IMG/VR virus record: IMGVR_UViG_3300023179_000192
Span: 1-43,474 of that record
Direction: 5' to 3' (one strand)
DNA from: a virus
Length of the DNA stretch: 43,474 bases
Shown piece by piece: positions 9,571 to 18,081 of this stretch. Every line of letters starts with the position of its first letter. The first letter of the stretch is position 1. The notes beneath the pieces are model-generated. The model did no database searches, had not been told where the DNA came from, and was given only the letters and a program-made list of their open reading frames with translations. The position numbers and the translations under genes are program-made.

Positions 9571-9586
9571 TAATACTATAGTATTA
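9571..9586. repeat. 16-bp perfect palindrome
   Basis: TAATACTATAGTATTA reads the same on both strands. It lies 1 nt after the fibre stop codon, at the start of the longest non-coding gap in this half of the window. It could be an operator or a weak RNA hairpin; no function is assigned. Confidence 0.5.
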
Positions 9587-9633
9587 AAAATACCACACCT
9601 AGCGACGTCTTTTTAAGAATCCCAATAAATACT

Positions 9634-9641
9634 GATATTCG
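9634..9641 (+). promoter_or_regulatory. Late promoter AATAAATA with long leader
   Basis: Late-promoter-like octamer 136 nt before the ATG of the 2350-residue fibre; the other late promoters here lie about 4-75 nt from their genes. The leader contains an inverted repeat AGTCAG-A-CTGACT (9678-9690) and a GGAG site (9765-9768). No ORF is seen in the leader. Confidence 0.55.
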
Positions 9642-9777
9642 TACATAGTGCTGAGTCTCTGGGAATATATTGGCACCAGTCAGACTGACTACTCAACGTG
9701 ATGTGATTGGATACAGAAACGACATGGTTTCCCTGGTCCGATCGAAATTTTAATTACTCTAACTGGAGCTTACTTAA

Positions 9778-12700
9778 ATGTCTAATTATTTGACTCGTAT
9801 TAAGAATAACCAGATCACTGATACAACCATTATGGCTAATGTCAAGGTTGTGCCAGGATCTATCAGTGGTGCGCTATTTGCGCCCACATTGACCATTGCC
9901 AGTGACATCACCATCACTGGTAACCTGACTGTTCAAGGTAGTGGAACATACCTGACAGTTGCATCAACCAACACCTACGTTAACGACCCCATCATCGTTC
10001 TAAACAACGCTTTCTCAGGCGCCAACAGCAGCGATATCGGTTTCGTATTCAACCGTGGTACCGACACCAACCAGGCAATCGTTTGGAAAGAAGCAGACGA
10101 TCAGTTTGTATTGGGCGCAACATCAGCCGACGGCTCACAGAGCGGTGCCATCACAGTATCTGGCTACGCCACTCTTAAAGTTGGCAATTTGGTAGCAGTG
10201 GCAGACGTCACTGTTGGTGGCAACTTCAGTGCCAACACATTGACAGGTAACACTGTGGTATCCAACGGTGATATAGCAGTCAATGGTGGTGACATCACTT
10301 CCACAGCCGCAACATTCAACTTGTTGACAGCCAATGTCACAACATTGAATGTGGGTACTGCTGCAACATCACTGTCATTTGGTGCAAACACTGGTACATT
10401 TACCATCAGCAACCCCACAGTGGTCGGTACAGAAACAACACAAGCCCTATTCAACACAACTGCTACCACACTGAACATTGGTGGTGCTGCCACAGCATTG
10501 AACCTGGGCGCAGCCACAGGCACAGCAACCATCAACAACGAAACTGTGGACGTCAAGGGCAAGCTGACTGTTGATTCAACAACAGACACCACAAGCAAGA
10601 CAACTGGTGCTCTGCAAGTTGCTGGCGGTGTTGCAGTGGCCAAGGACTTGTTCGTGGGTGGCGGTGACATCATTACTGATGCCACAACATTCAACCTGTT
10701 GAACACCACAGCCACAACATTGAACGTTGGTGGCGCAGCTACAACACTAACAGTGGGTGCCACAACTGGCACAGCAGCTATCCGTAATGCCAACGTTTGG
10801 GTTGAGAATGCCACAACTGTTGACGGCGCAATGTCAACCATTGGTGTGTTCAACAATGCCGCAACTGTTGACGCATTCAAGGGTGCAACTGATCTGGAAA
10901 TGGGTGCTGCAACTGGTACCACAACAGTGCGTAACACCACATTGGCACTACCAAATGCCACAGACATCACTGGCTCAGCAGCAAGTATCAACGTGTTGAA
11001 CACAGCCACAACTGTGGATGCATTCAAGGGCGCAACTGCCCTGACAATGGGTGCTACAACTGGTGCCACAACAGTACGCAATGATTTGTCAGTGACTGGT
11101 AATGTATCAGCAGTCAACGCAACATTATCAGGTGACTTGGCAGCCAATGGTGGTGATATTACAACATCAGCCTCAACATTCAACTTGTTGAATGCAACAG
11201 CGACAACATTGAACGTTGGTGGTGCAGCTACATCACTAACAGTTGGTGCAAGCACAGGTACAGCTACCATCAACAACGCCACACTGGCACTGCCAAATGC
11301 CACAGACATCACTGGTACTGCAGCAAGTGTTAATGTGTTGAACACAGCAACCACAGTGGATGCATTCAAGGGTGCCACAGCACTGACAGTGGGTGCCGCA
11401 ACTGGTACCACAACAGTACGCAATGACGCCAGTGTTGGTGGTAACCTGACAGTTACCAAGGACGCCAGTGCAGTCAACGCAACATTGTCAGGCGATTTGG
11501 CAGTCAATGGTGGCGACGTCACAACAACAGCCACCACATTCAACCTGGTGGATAGCACAGCAACCACAGTTAACTTTGCTGGTGCAGCTACAACATTGGA
11601 TGTTGGTGCCGCAACCGGTACAGCTACCATCAACAATACCACATTGGCACTGCCCAACGCCACAGACATCACTGGTACTGCATTGAGTATTAATGTGTTG
11701 AATACAGCAACCACAGTTGATGCATTCAAGTCAGCTACCGATCTGGAATTGGCGGCTACAACTGGCAACACATCAATCCGTAACAACGTGTCAGTTGGTG
11801 GCAACTTGTCAATAACAACTGACATATCAGCAGTCAACGCAACATTGTCAGGCGATTTGGCAGTCAATGGTGGCGACGTCACAACCACAGCCGCAACATT
11901 CAACTTGTTGAATGCAACAGCAACCACATTGAACGTGGGTGGTGCAGCCACAGCATTGAACCTGGGTGCCACAACAGGCACAGCAACAATCAGTAACCCA
12001 ACATTGGTGGGTAATGCTGCCACACAGAACCTGTACAACACTCAAGCAACCACAATGAACTTTGCTGGTGCAGCTACAGAATTGAATATGGCTGCTACAA
12101 CTGGCAACACCAGTATCCGTAACAACTTGATCGTTGGTCTGACAGTCAGTGCACGTGACATCAACAATACAGTTATCGGTAATGTCACACCAGCCAGCGC
12201 CAAGTTCACAACTGTTTATGACACACACCTGACCAACGGCCGTATTACATTTGCTGGTACCAACAGTGAATTGTCAGACAGTGGCAATTTCACATACGAT
12301 GCAGCCAACACAGTGGTTACAATTGGTACAGTTGGTATCGATGGCGTAACCAACACAGTTAGTGCAACCGGTAATTTGACACTAGACCCCACTGGAAACA
12401 TCAGTGTAAGCAATTCAAGAATTACTGACCTGGCTGATCCAATTGACAACAACGATGCTGCCAACAAGACCTGGGTGATGTCACAATTGCAAAGTGCAGT
12501 TGATCACATTAGTGCAGACGATACCGACATTCAAATCACAGACGACGGCACTGCTCCTGGCGTTATCACAAGTAACGTTGACGGTGTTCTGGTTTCTACA
12601 GTAAACGCAAATGCCACAGCATTCTACGGCAATTCAGCATCAAGTATTGTTTACATTGACAACGCTGGTTCCAACGTTTCAGTCAACGGCACATTGCACG

Positions 12701-15700
12701 TAAGTAGTGCAGTGACACTAGCCAACGCAGCAGCGGTCAAGAGTACTACAGAAACATCAAGTGTATCCACCGGCGCATTGGTGGTTGACGGTGGTGTTGG
12801 TATTGCCAAGAGCTTGTACGTGGGCAAGGATGTCACAGTTGTTGGTAACCTAGACGTCAAGGGTACAGTAACAACAGTTGAATCAACCACAGTTACCATT
12901 GCTGACGTTAACCTGACATTGGCTCAGGGTTCAACAACTGCAGCACAAGCTGACGGCGCAGGTTTGACAATTGCTGGTGCTAATGCAACATTCACATACA
13001 ACAACACAGAAACCAGCTGGGACCTGAACAAGATCACACGTGTTACAGACACCACTGACACCACAAGCGAAACAACTGGTGCCCTACGTGTCGCCGGCGG
13101 TGTCGCAGTGGCCAAGGACTTGTTCGTCGGCGGCGGTGACATCATTACTGATGAAACAACATTCAACTTGTTGAATGTAACACCAACCACAATGAACTTT
13201 GCTGGTGCTGCTACTGCATTGGTTATGGGTGCTACAAGTGGCACAGCAGAAATCCGCAATGCCAACGTTTGGGTGCAAAATGCAACCACTATTGATGGTG
13301 CGCAAGCAAATGTTAGCGTATTCAACAATGCCACAACCGTGGATGCATTCAAGGGCGCAACAGACCTGGAAGTTGGTGCCACAACTGGTACCACAACAGT
13401 ACGTAATACCACACTAGCACTGCCCAATGCAACTGATATTACTGGCTCAGCTGCAAGTGTTAATGTGTTGAACACAGCAACCACAGTGGATGCATTCAAG
13501 GCTGCAACTGCCCTGACATTCGCTGCCACAACTGGCAACACAACAGTACGCAATGACCTGGGAGTTGGTGGTAACCTGGCAGTAACTGGCGGTATTTCAG
13601 CAACAAATGCAACATTGTCAGGCAATTTACAAGTCAATGGTGGTGATATCAAATCAACATCAGGTTCAGCCAACGTATTCAATATTGATGTAACATTATT
13701 GAACATTGGTGGTGCAGCCACAACATTGAATTTGGGTAGCTCAACTGGTACAGCCACAATCAACAACCCCACAGTTGTGGGTAGTGCTGCTACACAGAAC
13801 TTGTACAATACTTCAGCAACCACAATGAACTTTGCTGGTGCTGCAACTACATTCAACCTGGGTGCCACAACAGGCACAGTGACCATCAACAACCCAACAT
13901 TGGTTGGTAGTGCTGCTACACAGAACTTGTACAACACCGGCGCAACCACAATGAACTTTGCTGGTGCAGCTACATCATTGAACCTGGGTGCAGCAACTGG
14001 TTCAACCACCATCAACAACACCACACTGGCATTGCCAAATGCCACAGACATCACTGGTAGTGCTGCTAGTATCAATGTGTTTAACTCATCAACCACAGTG
14101 GATGCATTCAAGGGTGCCACAGCACTGACAGTGGGTGCCGCAACTGGTACCACGACAGTGCGCAATGGTCTAGATGTTAACCTAAATCTAGCAGTTACTG
14201 GCAACGCATCAGCAACCAATGCAACATTGTCAGGCGACTTGGCAGTTAACGGTGGTGCCGTTACCACAACAGCAACCACAGCCAATGTGTTGAACACCAC
14301 AACAACCACAATGAACTTTGCTGGTGCTGCAAGTGCATTGAATATGGGTGCCGCAACTGGTACAGCCACCATCAACAACCCAACCCTGGTTGGCGGTTCT
14401 GCTACACAAAACTTGTATAACACAGTGGCATCCACAATGAACTTTGCTGGTGCTGCTACTACACTGGTGATTGGTGCCACAACTGGTACAGCTAACCTGC
14501 GTAACGCAACAACAAATGTCGAAGGTAACCTGACCGTTGGTAAGAGTTTCATTATTACTGGCACAGATGACACCACAAGTGAAAATACCGGCGCTCTACA
14601 AGTTGCTGGTGGCGTTGCAGTGGCCAAGGACTTGTTCGTGGGCGGCGGCGACATCATTACTGATGAAACCACATTCAACTTGTTGAACACCACAGCAACA
14701 ACCCTGAACGTGGGTGGTGCAGCCACAGCATTGAACCTGGGTGCCACAACTGGCACCGCAACAATTAGTAACCCAACAGTGGTTGGTAGTGCTGCTACAC
14801 AGAACTTGTACAATACTTCAGCAACCACAATGAACTTTGCTGGTGCTGCAACTGCACTAAATGTTGGTGCAAGTACAGGTACAACAACCATCAACAACGC
14901 AACACTGGCACTGCCAAACGCAACAGACATCACTGGTTCAGCTGCAAGTGTCAACGTATTGAACGCAGCAACAACTGTGGATGCATTCAAGGGTGCTACC
15001 GCACTGACAGTGGGTGCCGCAACTGGTACCACAACAGTACGTAATGACCTGGATGTCAATGGCAAGGTTACTGTTGACAACACAGATGACACCACAAGTG
15101 AATCAACAGGTGCTCTACAAGTTGCTGGTGGTGTTGCAGTGGCCAAGGACTTGTTCGTGGGTGGCGGTGACATCATCACTGATGAAACCACATTCAACTT
15201 GTTGAACGCAACAGTGACAACCCTGAATGTGGGTGGTGCTGCTACAACATTAACAGTTGGCGCAACAACTGGTACTGCAGAACTACGTAATGCAACAGTG
15301 TACTTGCCCAATGCAACCAACGTTGCAGTCGGCCAGTCATCAATCACATTTGCTAACACTGTGGCAACCACAGTCAACGCATTTGGTGCAGCAACAACAT
15401 TGAACTTTGCTGCTGCTGGTAGTTCAACAGCATTCCGTGGCGATGTGGCAACTGTTGGTAACGCAAATGTACAAGCAACAACTGCAGCAACTAACTCACT
15501 AACAGGCGCATTGGTTGTTGCTGGTGGCGCAGGCATTGCTGGTAGCTTGTTCGTTGGCGTTGGCACAAACACACCCACAGCAAATATCACTGCAAACACT
15601 GCAAGCTCCGCATACAACTCAGGCGCATTGATTGTCAGCGGTGGCACAGGCATTGCGGGCGACGTAAATGTCAAGGGTAACGTTACACTCAACAGCGAAA

Positions 15701-16830
15701 GTGGCGCAAGTACATTCACTGTCAAGGGTGCAACTGCAAGTACACTGATTTACGCAGATGCAACGACCAACACTGTCAAGATCGGTGGCAGCAATGCTAC
15801 TCCAAACAGTGGTGCAACACTGACCATCAACGGAACAGATTCATTTATTATTCCAGTTGGTACAACTGCACAGCGTCCTGGATTGAGTGGCCACACCGAT
15901 CAGACTGGTATGGTTCGTTACAACTCAACATTGAATGCCATGGAATTCTTCAATGGCACACGTTGGTTGAACACCACCACCGAGTTCACAGTTATAACTG
16001 GTGACTTGTTCCTGGGCGATGGCAACACATCAGCATTCAGCATGGCCAACGTTGCAACAACTGCAAGTACCATTGTTGCAATTAACGGTGTGGTGCAGAT
16101 ACCTGGTGTTTCCTATAGTGTATCAGGCTCAACATTGACCATGACACAAACTCCCGCAGTGGGTGACGAAATTGATGTACGTCGCTTGACAACAACATTC
16201 ACTGTGGACGAAATTGGTTATGGTTACAACTTGTTCAGTGCAGATGCAGGTGGTGCTTACATCAAGTCTGGTACCAGCAGTAGCACAGCCAGACTGACAA
16301 TTGCTCCCAATGGCACAGCAACATTTGCCAAGGATGTGATTATCGAAGGCAACTTGTGGGTCAAGGGTGATACAACTGGTAACATCCAAATTGGTACTGA
16401 CAGTGCTGATAGTGTTGTGTTCAATGCAGACATCAACAGTGGTTTGATACCAAATGCTGATGCAACATTCAACCTAGGTAGTGCAGCACAACGTTGGAAC
16501 GCGTTGTACACCAGTAAGATTGTACACGATCAGGCAGCAACTTCAGTAACAAGTACAAGTGCAACCACAATTGACACATTTGCGACTTCAGCATACACCA
16601 GCGCCAAGTATGTTGTGCAAGTCAAGGACGGTTCAAATGTACAAGTGGCCGAAGTGTTGTTGGTTCAGAACGGTACTGACGCATATGTAACAACATATGG
16701 TGTTGTTGCCAGCGGTGCAGAAATGGGTACATTCTCAGCAACAGTTACAGCTGGTAATGTGACATTGAAGTACACCAGTGCAAGTTCCACCAACAGCAGT
16801 GTCAAGGTACAAGCAACATATATTGTGTAA
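9778..16830 (+). CDS. Giant repeat-built tail fibre
   Basis: A 2350-residue fibre, the largest complete gene in the window. The N-terminus (MSNYLTRIKNNQITD, then GNLTVQGSGTYLTVASTNTYVNDPIIVLNN) resembles other T4-like fibre proteins. About residues 170-1900 are tandem degenerate repeats of roughly 20-40 residues built from motifs such as TTLNVGGAATTL, VGAATGTTTVRN, LALPNATDITGSAAS and VLNTATTVDAFKGAT. These are interspersed with TGALQVAGGVAVAKDLFVGGGDI blocks. The last about 330 residues hold the RYNSTLNAMEFFNGTRW module, an AINGVVQIPG strand, TFNLGSAAQRWNALYTSKI and a C-terminal beta domain. A beta-helical or beta-solenoid shaft is inferred from repeat periodicity. GGAG lies 9 nt before the ATG. 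Confidence 0.8.
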   Translation: MSNYLTRIKNNQITDTTIMANVKVVPGSISGALFAPTLTIASDITITGNLTVQGSGTYLTVASTNTYVNDPIIVLNNAFSGANSSDIGFVFNRGTDTNQAIVWKEADDQFVLGATSADGSQSGAITVSGYATLKVGNLVAVADVTVGGNFSANTLTGNTVVSNGDIAVNGGDITSTAATFNLLTANVTTLNVGTAATSLSFGANTGTFTISNPTVVGTETTQALFNTTATTLNIGGAATALNLGAATGTATINNETVDVKGKLTVDSTTDTTSKTTGALQVAGGVAVAKDLFVGGGDIITDATTFNLLNTTATTLNVGGAATTLTVGATTGTAAIRNANVWVENATTVDGAMSTIGVFNNAATVDAFKGATDLEMGAATGTTTVRNTTLALPNATDITGSAASINVLNTATTVDAFKGATALTMGATTGATTVRNDLSVTGNVSAVNATLSGDLAANGGDITTSASTFNLLNATATTLNVGGAATSLTVGASTGTATINNATLALPNATDITGTAASVNVLNTATTVDAFKGATALTVGAATGTTTVRNDASVGGNLTVTKDASAVNATLSGDLAVNGGDVTTTATTFNLVDSTATTVNFAGAATTLDVGAATGTATINNTTLALPNATDITGTALSINVLNTATTVDAFKSATDLELAATTGNTSIRNNVSVGGNLSITTDISAVNATLSGDLAVNGGDVTTTAATFNLLNATATTLNVGGAATALNLGATTGTATISNPTLVGNAATQNLYNTQATTMNFAGAATELNMAATTGNTSIRNNLIVGLTVSARDINNTVIGNVTPASAKFTTVYDTHLTNGRITFAGTNSELSDSGNFTYDAANTVVTIGTVGIDGVTNTVSATGNLTLDPTGNISVSNSRITDLADPIDNNDAANKTWVMSQLQSAVDHISADDTDIQITDDGTAPGVITSNVDGVLVSTVNANATAFYGNSASSIVYIDNAGSNVSVNGTLHVSSAVTLANAAAVKSTTETSSVSTGALVVDGGVGIAKSLYVGKDVTVVGNLDVKGTVTTVESTTVTIADVNLTLAQGSTTAAQADGAGLTIAGANATFTYNNTETSWDLNKITRVTDTTDTTSETTGALRVAGGVAVAKDLFVGGGDIITDETTFNLLNVTPTTMNFAGAATALVMGATSGTAEIRNANVWVQNATTIDGAQANVSVFNNATTVDAFKGATDLEVGATTGTTTVRNTTLALPNATDITGSAASVNVLNTATTVDAFKAATALTFAATTGNTTVRNDLGVGGNLAVTGGISATNATLSGNLQVNGGDIKSTSGSANVFNIDVTLLNIGGAATTLNLGSSTGTATINNPTVVGSAATQNLYNTSATTMNFAGAATTFNLGATTGTVTINNPTLVGSAATQNLYNTGATTMNFAGAATSLNLGAATGSTTINNTTLALPNATDITGSAASINVFNSSTTVDAFKGATALTVGAATGTTTVRNGLDVNLNLAVTGNASATNATLSGDLAVNGGAVTTTATTANVLNTTTTTMNFAGAASALNMGAATGTATINNPTLVGGSATQNLYNTVASTMNFAGAATTLVIGATTGTANLRNATTNVEGNLTVGKSFIITGTDDTTSENTGALQVAGGVAVAKDLFVGGGDIITDETTFNLLNTTATTLNVGGAATALNLGATTGTATISNPTVVGSAATQNLYNTSATTMNFAGAATALNVGASTGTTTINNATLALPNATDITGSAASVNVLNAATTVDAFKGATALTVGAATGTTTVRNDLDVNGKVTVDNTDDTTSESTGALQVAGGVAVAKDLFVGGGDIITDETTFNLLNATVTTLNVGGAATTLTVGATTGTAELRNATVYLPNATNVAVGQSSITFANTVATTVNAFGAATTLNFAAAGSSTAFRGDVATVGNANVQATTAATNSLTGALVVAGGAGIAGSLFVGVGTNTPTANITANTASSAYNSGALIVSGGTGIAGDVNVKGNVTLNSESGASTFTVKGATASTLIYADATTNTVKIGGSNATPNSGATLTINGTDSFIIPVGTTAQRPGLSGHTDQTGMVRYNSTLNAMEFFNGTRWLNTTTEFTVITGDLFLGDGNTSAFSMANVATTASTIVAINGVVQIPGVSYSVSGSTLTMTQTPAVGDEIDVRRLTTTFTVDEIGYGYNLFSADAGGAYIKSGTSSSTARLTIAPNGTATFAKDVIIEGNLWVKGDTTGNIQIGTDSADSVVFNADINSGLIPNADATFNLGSAAQRWNALYTSKIVHDQAATSVTSTSATTIDTFATSAYTSAKYVVQVKDGSNVQVAEVLLVQNGTDAYVTTYGVVASGAEMGTFSATVTAGNVTLKYTSASSTNSSVKVQATYIV
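10585..15240 (+). repeat. Long internal DNA repeats in giant fibre gene
   Basis: Four copies of a block of about 110-150 bp begin at 10585, 13057, 14569 and 15088, each encoding DTTS-x-TGAL-V-AGGVAVAKDLFVGGGDI followed by a T-TFNLLN repeat. Diverged relatives lie near 12755, 15479 and 15596 (TGALVV-GG-GIA). Copies differ mostly at third codon positions. The array is a plausible substrate for recombination that would change fibre length. Confidence 0.8.
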
Positions 16831-16843
16831 CATAATGTAGTAG

Positions 16844-16869
16844 GACACAGCACCGCAAGGTGCTGTGTC
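16844..16869 (+). terminator. Perfect 11-bp hairpin with GCAA tetraloop
   Basis: GACACAGCACC / GGTGCTGTGTC closed by the GNRA tetraloop GCAA, 13 nt after the giant fibre stop. There is no long T run, so it may act as a terminator, an mRNA 3'-end stabiliser or a processing site. Confidence 0.65.
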
Positions 16870-16891
16870 ATTAACCTGAGAGTAACATCAT

Positions 16892-17629
16892 ATGCTAAAA
16901 ATTCAGAAATTATACAGAAAAGATTATACCGGCGAAGATATCGTTGCTAGTAATACATTGGAAGGCGGCAGTTGGAAGACTGTTACCGAGCATGTCCCCA
17001 ACAATGTTATCAACAATCAGATATCCAACCGTGCAGTAGTTTTTGGCAATGGCCTACACAGACAGCATTTTAACCCAGGTTGGGTTGTTAATCGTCGAAG
17101 TGGTCTTCTCGCAGCCACTACATTACAAAGTTATGCATGTAATGCTTTTTACAGAGATTACACACCAGACTTTTTAGTAGTGACCAGCAGAGATATTGCC
17201 AAAGAAGTAGCAGGAACTCCGTTTATCAACGAAAATATTGTGTACACCAGAGTGGACATCACCCTGGAATTTCCCAAGAAATTCTATTTGATCCCACACG
17301 ACTTGTATGCAGATGCAGGTACAGCAGCAATCTATTTGGCCTGTTTTGACGGGCACAAGAGAGTTTATCTTGTGGGATTTGACGGTCAGGATACTGTGGA
17401 TTTCAATTACAATATCTATGCCGACACAAATGGATATGGCACTGCGGATTCCAAAATTGATAGTACCAAGTGGGCCAAAGCTCAGAAAGCGGTTTTCGAC
17501 ACATATACTGATGTTGATTTTGTTCATGTGTCAGAAACTGGCAGTCAGAGACTTCCAGCAAGTTGGAAATATTGCCCAAATCTAAGACAGATCAGTTACA
17601 GAGAAATGGTAATAGAAGCAGATTTGTAA
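16892..17629 (+). CDS. Possible sialyltransferase/MptE-like protein
   Basis: A 245-residue soluble protein, not firmly identified. Residues about 46-58 (NRAVVFGNGLHRQ) look like the glycine-rich first strand of a Rossmann-like fold. Residues about 140-165 (AGTAAIYLACFDGHKRVYLVGFDGQD) match the pattern A-x-x-A-x-x-L-A-x-x-G-x-x-x-x-Y-L-x-G-F-D, which I associate with GT42 sialyltransferases and DUF115/MptE-like proteins. A glycan-modifying role, perhaps on fibres or host surface, would fit its place right after the fibres, but this is inference. It sits between a hairpin upstream and a terminator downstream that it shares with the convergent Nudix gene. No clear promoter is seen, so read-through from the fibre is likely. 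Confidence 0.6.
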   Translation: MLKIQKLYRKDYTGEDIVASNTLEGGSWKTVTEHVPNNVINNQISNRAVVFGNGLHRQHFNPGWVVNRRSGLLAATTLQSYACNAFYRDYTPDFLVVTSRDIAKEVAGTPFINENIVYTRVDITLEFPKKFYLIPHDLYADAGTAAIYLACFDGHKRVYLVGFDGQDTVDFNYNIYADTNGYGTADSKIDSTKWAKAQKAVFDTYTDVDFVHVSETGSQRLPASWKYCPNLRQISYREMVIEADL

Positions 17630-17645
17630 GAGGTCAGTAGTTCTT

Positions 17646-17677
17646 AAAAACCCTAGAGTATTTGCTCTAGGGTTTTT
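17646..17677. terminator. Bidirectional terminator between convergent genes
   Basis: Stem AAAAACCCTAGAG / CTCTAGGGTTTTT with loop TATTTG. U tracts form on either strand, so it ends both the plus-strand 245-residue gene and the minus-strand gp14-gp15-Nudix operon. The Nudix stop codon lies inside the stem. Confidence 0.9.
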
Positions 17678-18081
17678 ATTTTGTCTCTAACCGCATCAAA
17701 ATTAATGGTCTTCCACAAACCAGGATGCAAGGGAGTTGGGTGATCTTCAAGTGCGACCCAGCAATATCCCCGGTGTTCGTCATTCAGCACAGGTACAAAT
17801 TCGTCGTCCACAGGGGTGATAAATGTCTGGTAAATAAATTTGCCTCGATCACTGGTGAATTTTTCCAGGGGAATTATTTTTGGGTCACGTATGGTACCGC
17901 CCAACTCTTCCTGCATTTCTCTAAATAGAGTTGTTAAAGACAGTTCCCCAACTTCAGATTTGCCACCCACAATGCCCCAGGTGTTGTCGTATTTGCTATC
18001 AGAACGCAGTAAAAACAAATATCTTTTGGTTCGGGTACAGTAGATAAACGTACCAACTCCTTCTATAATACCAGAGTCCAT
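17653..18081 (-). CDS. Nudix hydrolase
   Basis: A 142-residue Nudix-family hydrolase that would cleave a nucleoside diphosphate linked to another group. The Nudix box GX5EX7REUXEEXGU is complete: G40, E46, R54-E55, E58-E59, G61 and a final Gly in the usual hydrophobic position. The surrounding sequence is typical: NTWGIVGGKSEVGE before the box and an HRGYCWVALED strand later. T4 has an unrelated-position Nudix gene (nudE), and Nudix proteins are frequent in large phages as nucleotide-pool or mRNA-decapping enzymes; the substrate cannot be told here. It is the last gene of the minus-strand operon, overlapping gp15 by 19 bp, with AGGA about 8 nt before the ATG. Confidence 0.88.
   Translation of the reverse strand: MDSGIIEGVGTFIYCTRTKRYLFLLRSDSKYDNTWGIVGGKSEVGELSLTTLFREMQEELGGTIRDPKIIPLEKFTSDRGKFIYQTFITPVDDEFVPVLNDEHRGYCWVALEDHPTPLHPGLWKTINFDAVRDKIKTLEQIL

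Noticed and set aside
10300-15300. CRISPR-like or satellite repeat array
   Set aside because: Repeats are in frame, of varied length and degenerate at third positions, with no constant spacer length; they are protein-coding fibre repeats.
10164-15725. Long antisense open frames (10164-12041 and 12924-15725) opposite the giant fibre
   Set aside because: They are composed of Val/Ala/Pro-rich translations of the reverse complement of the fibre repeats, have no promoter or ribosome-binding site, and exist because the repeat codons lack stops in that frame.
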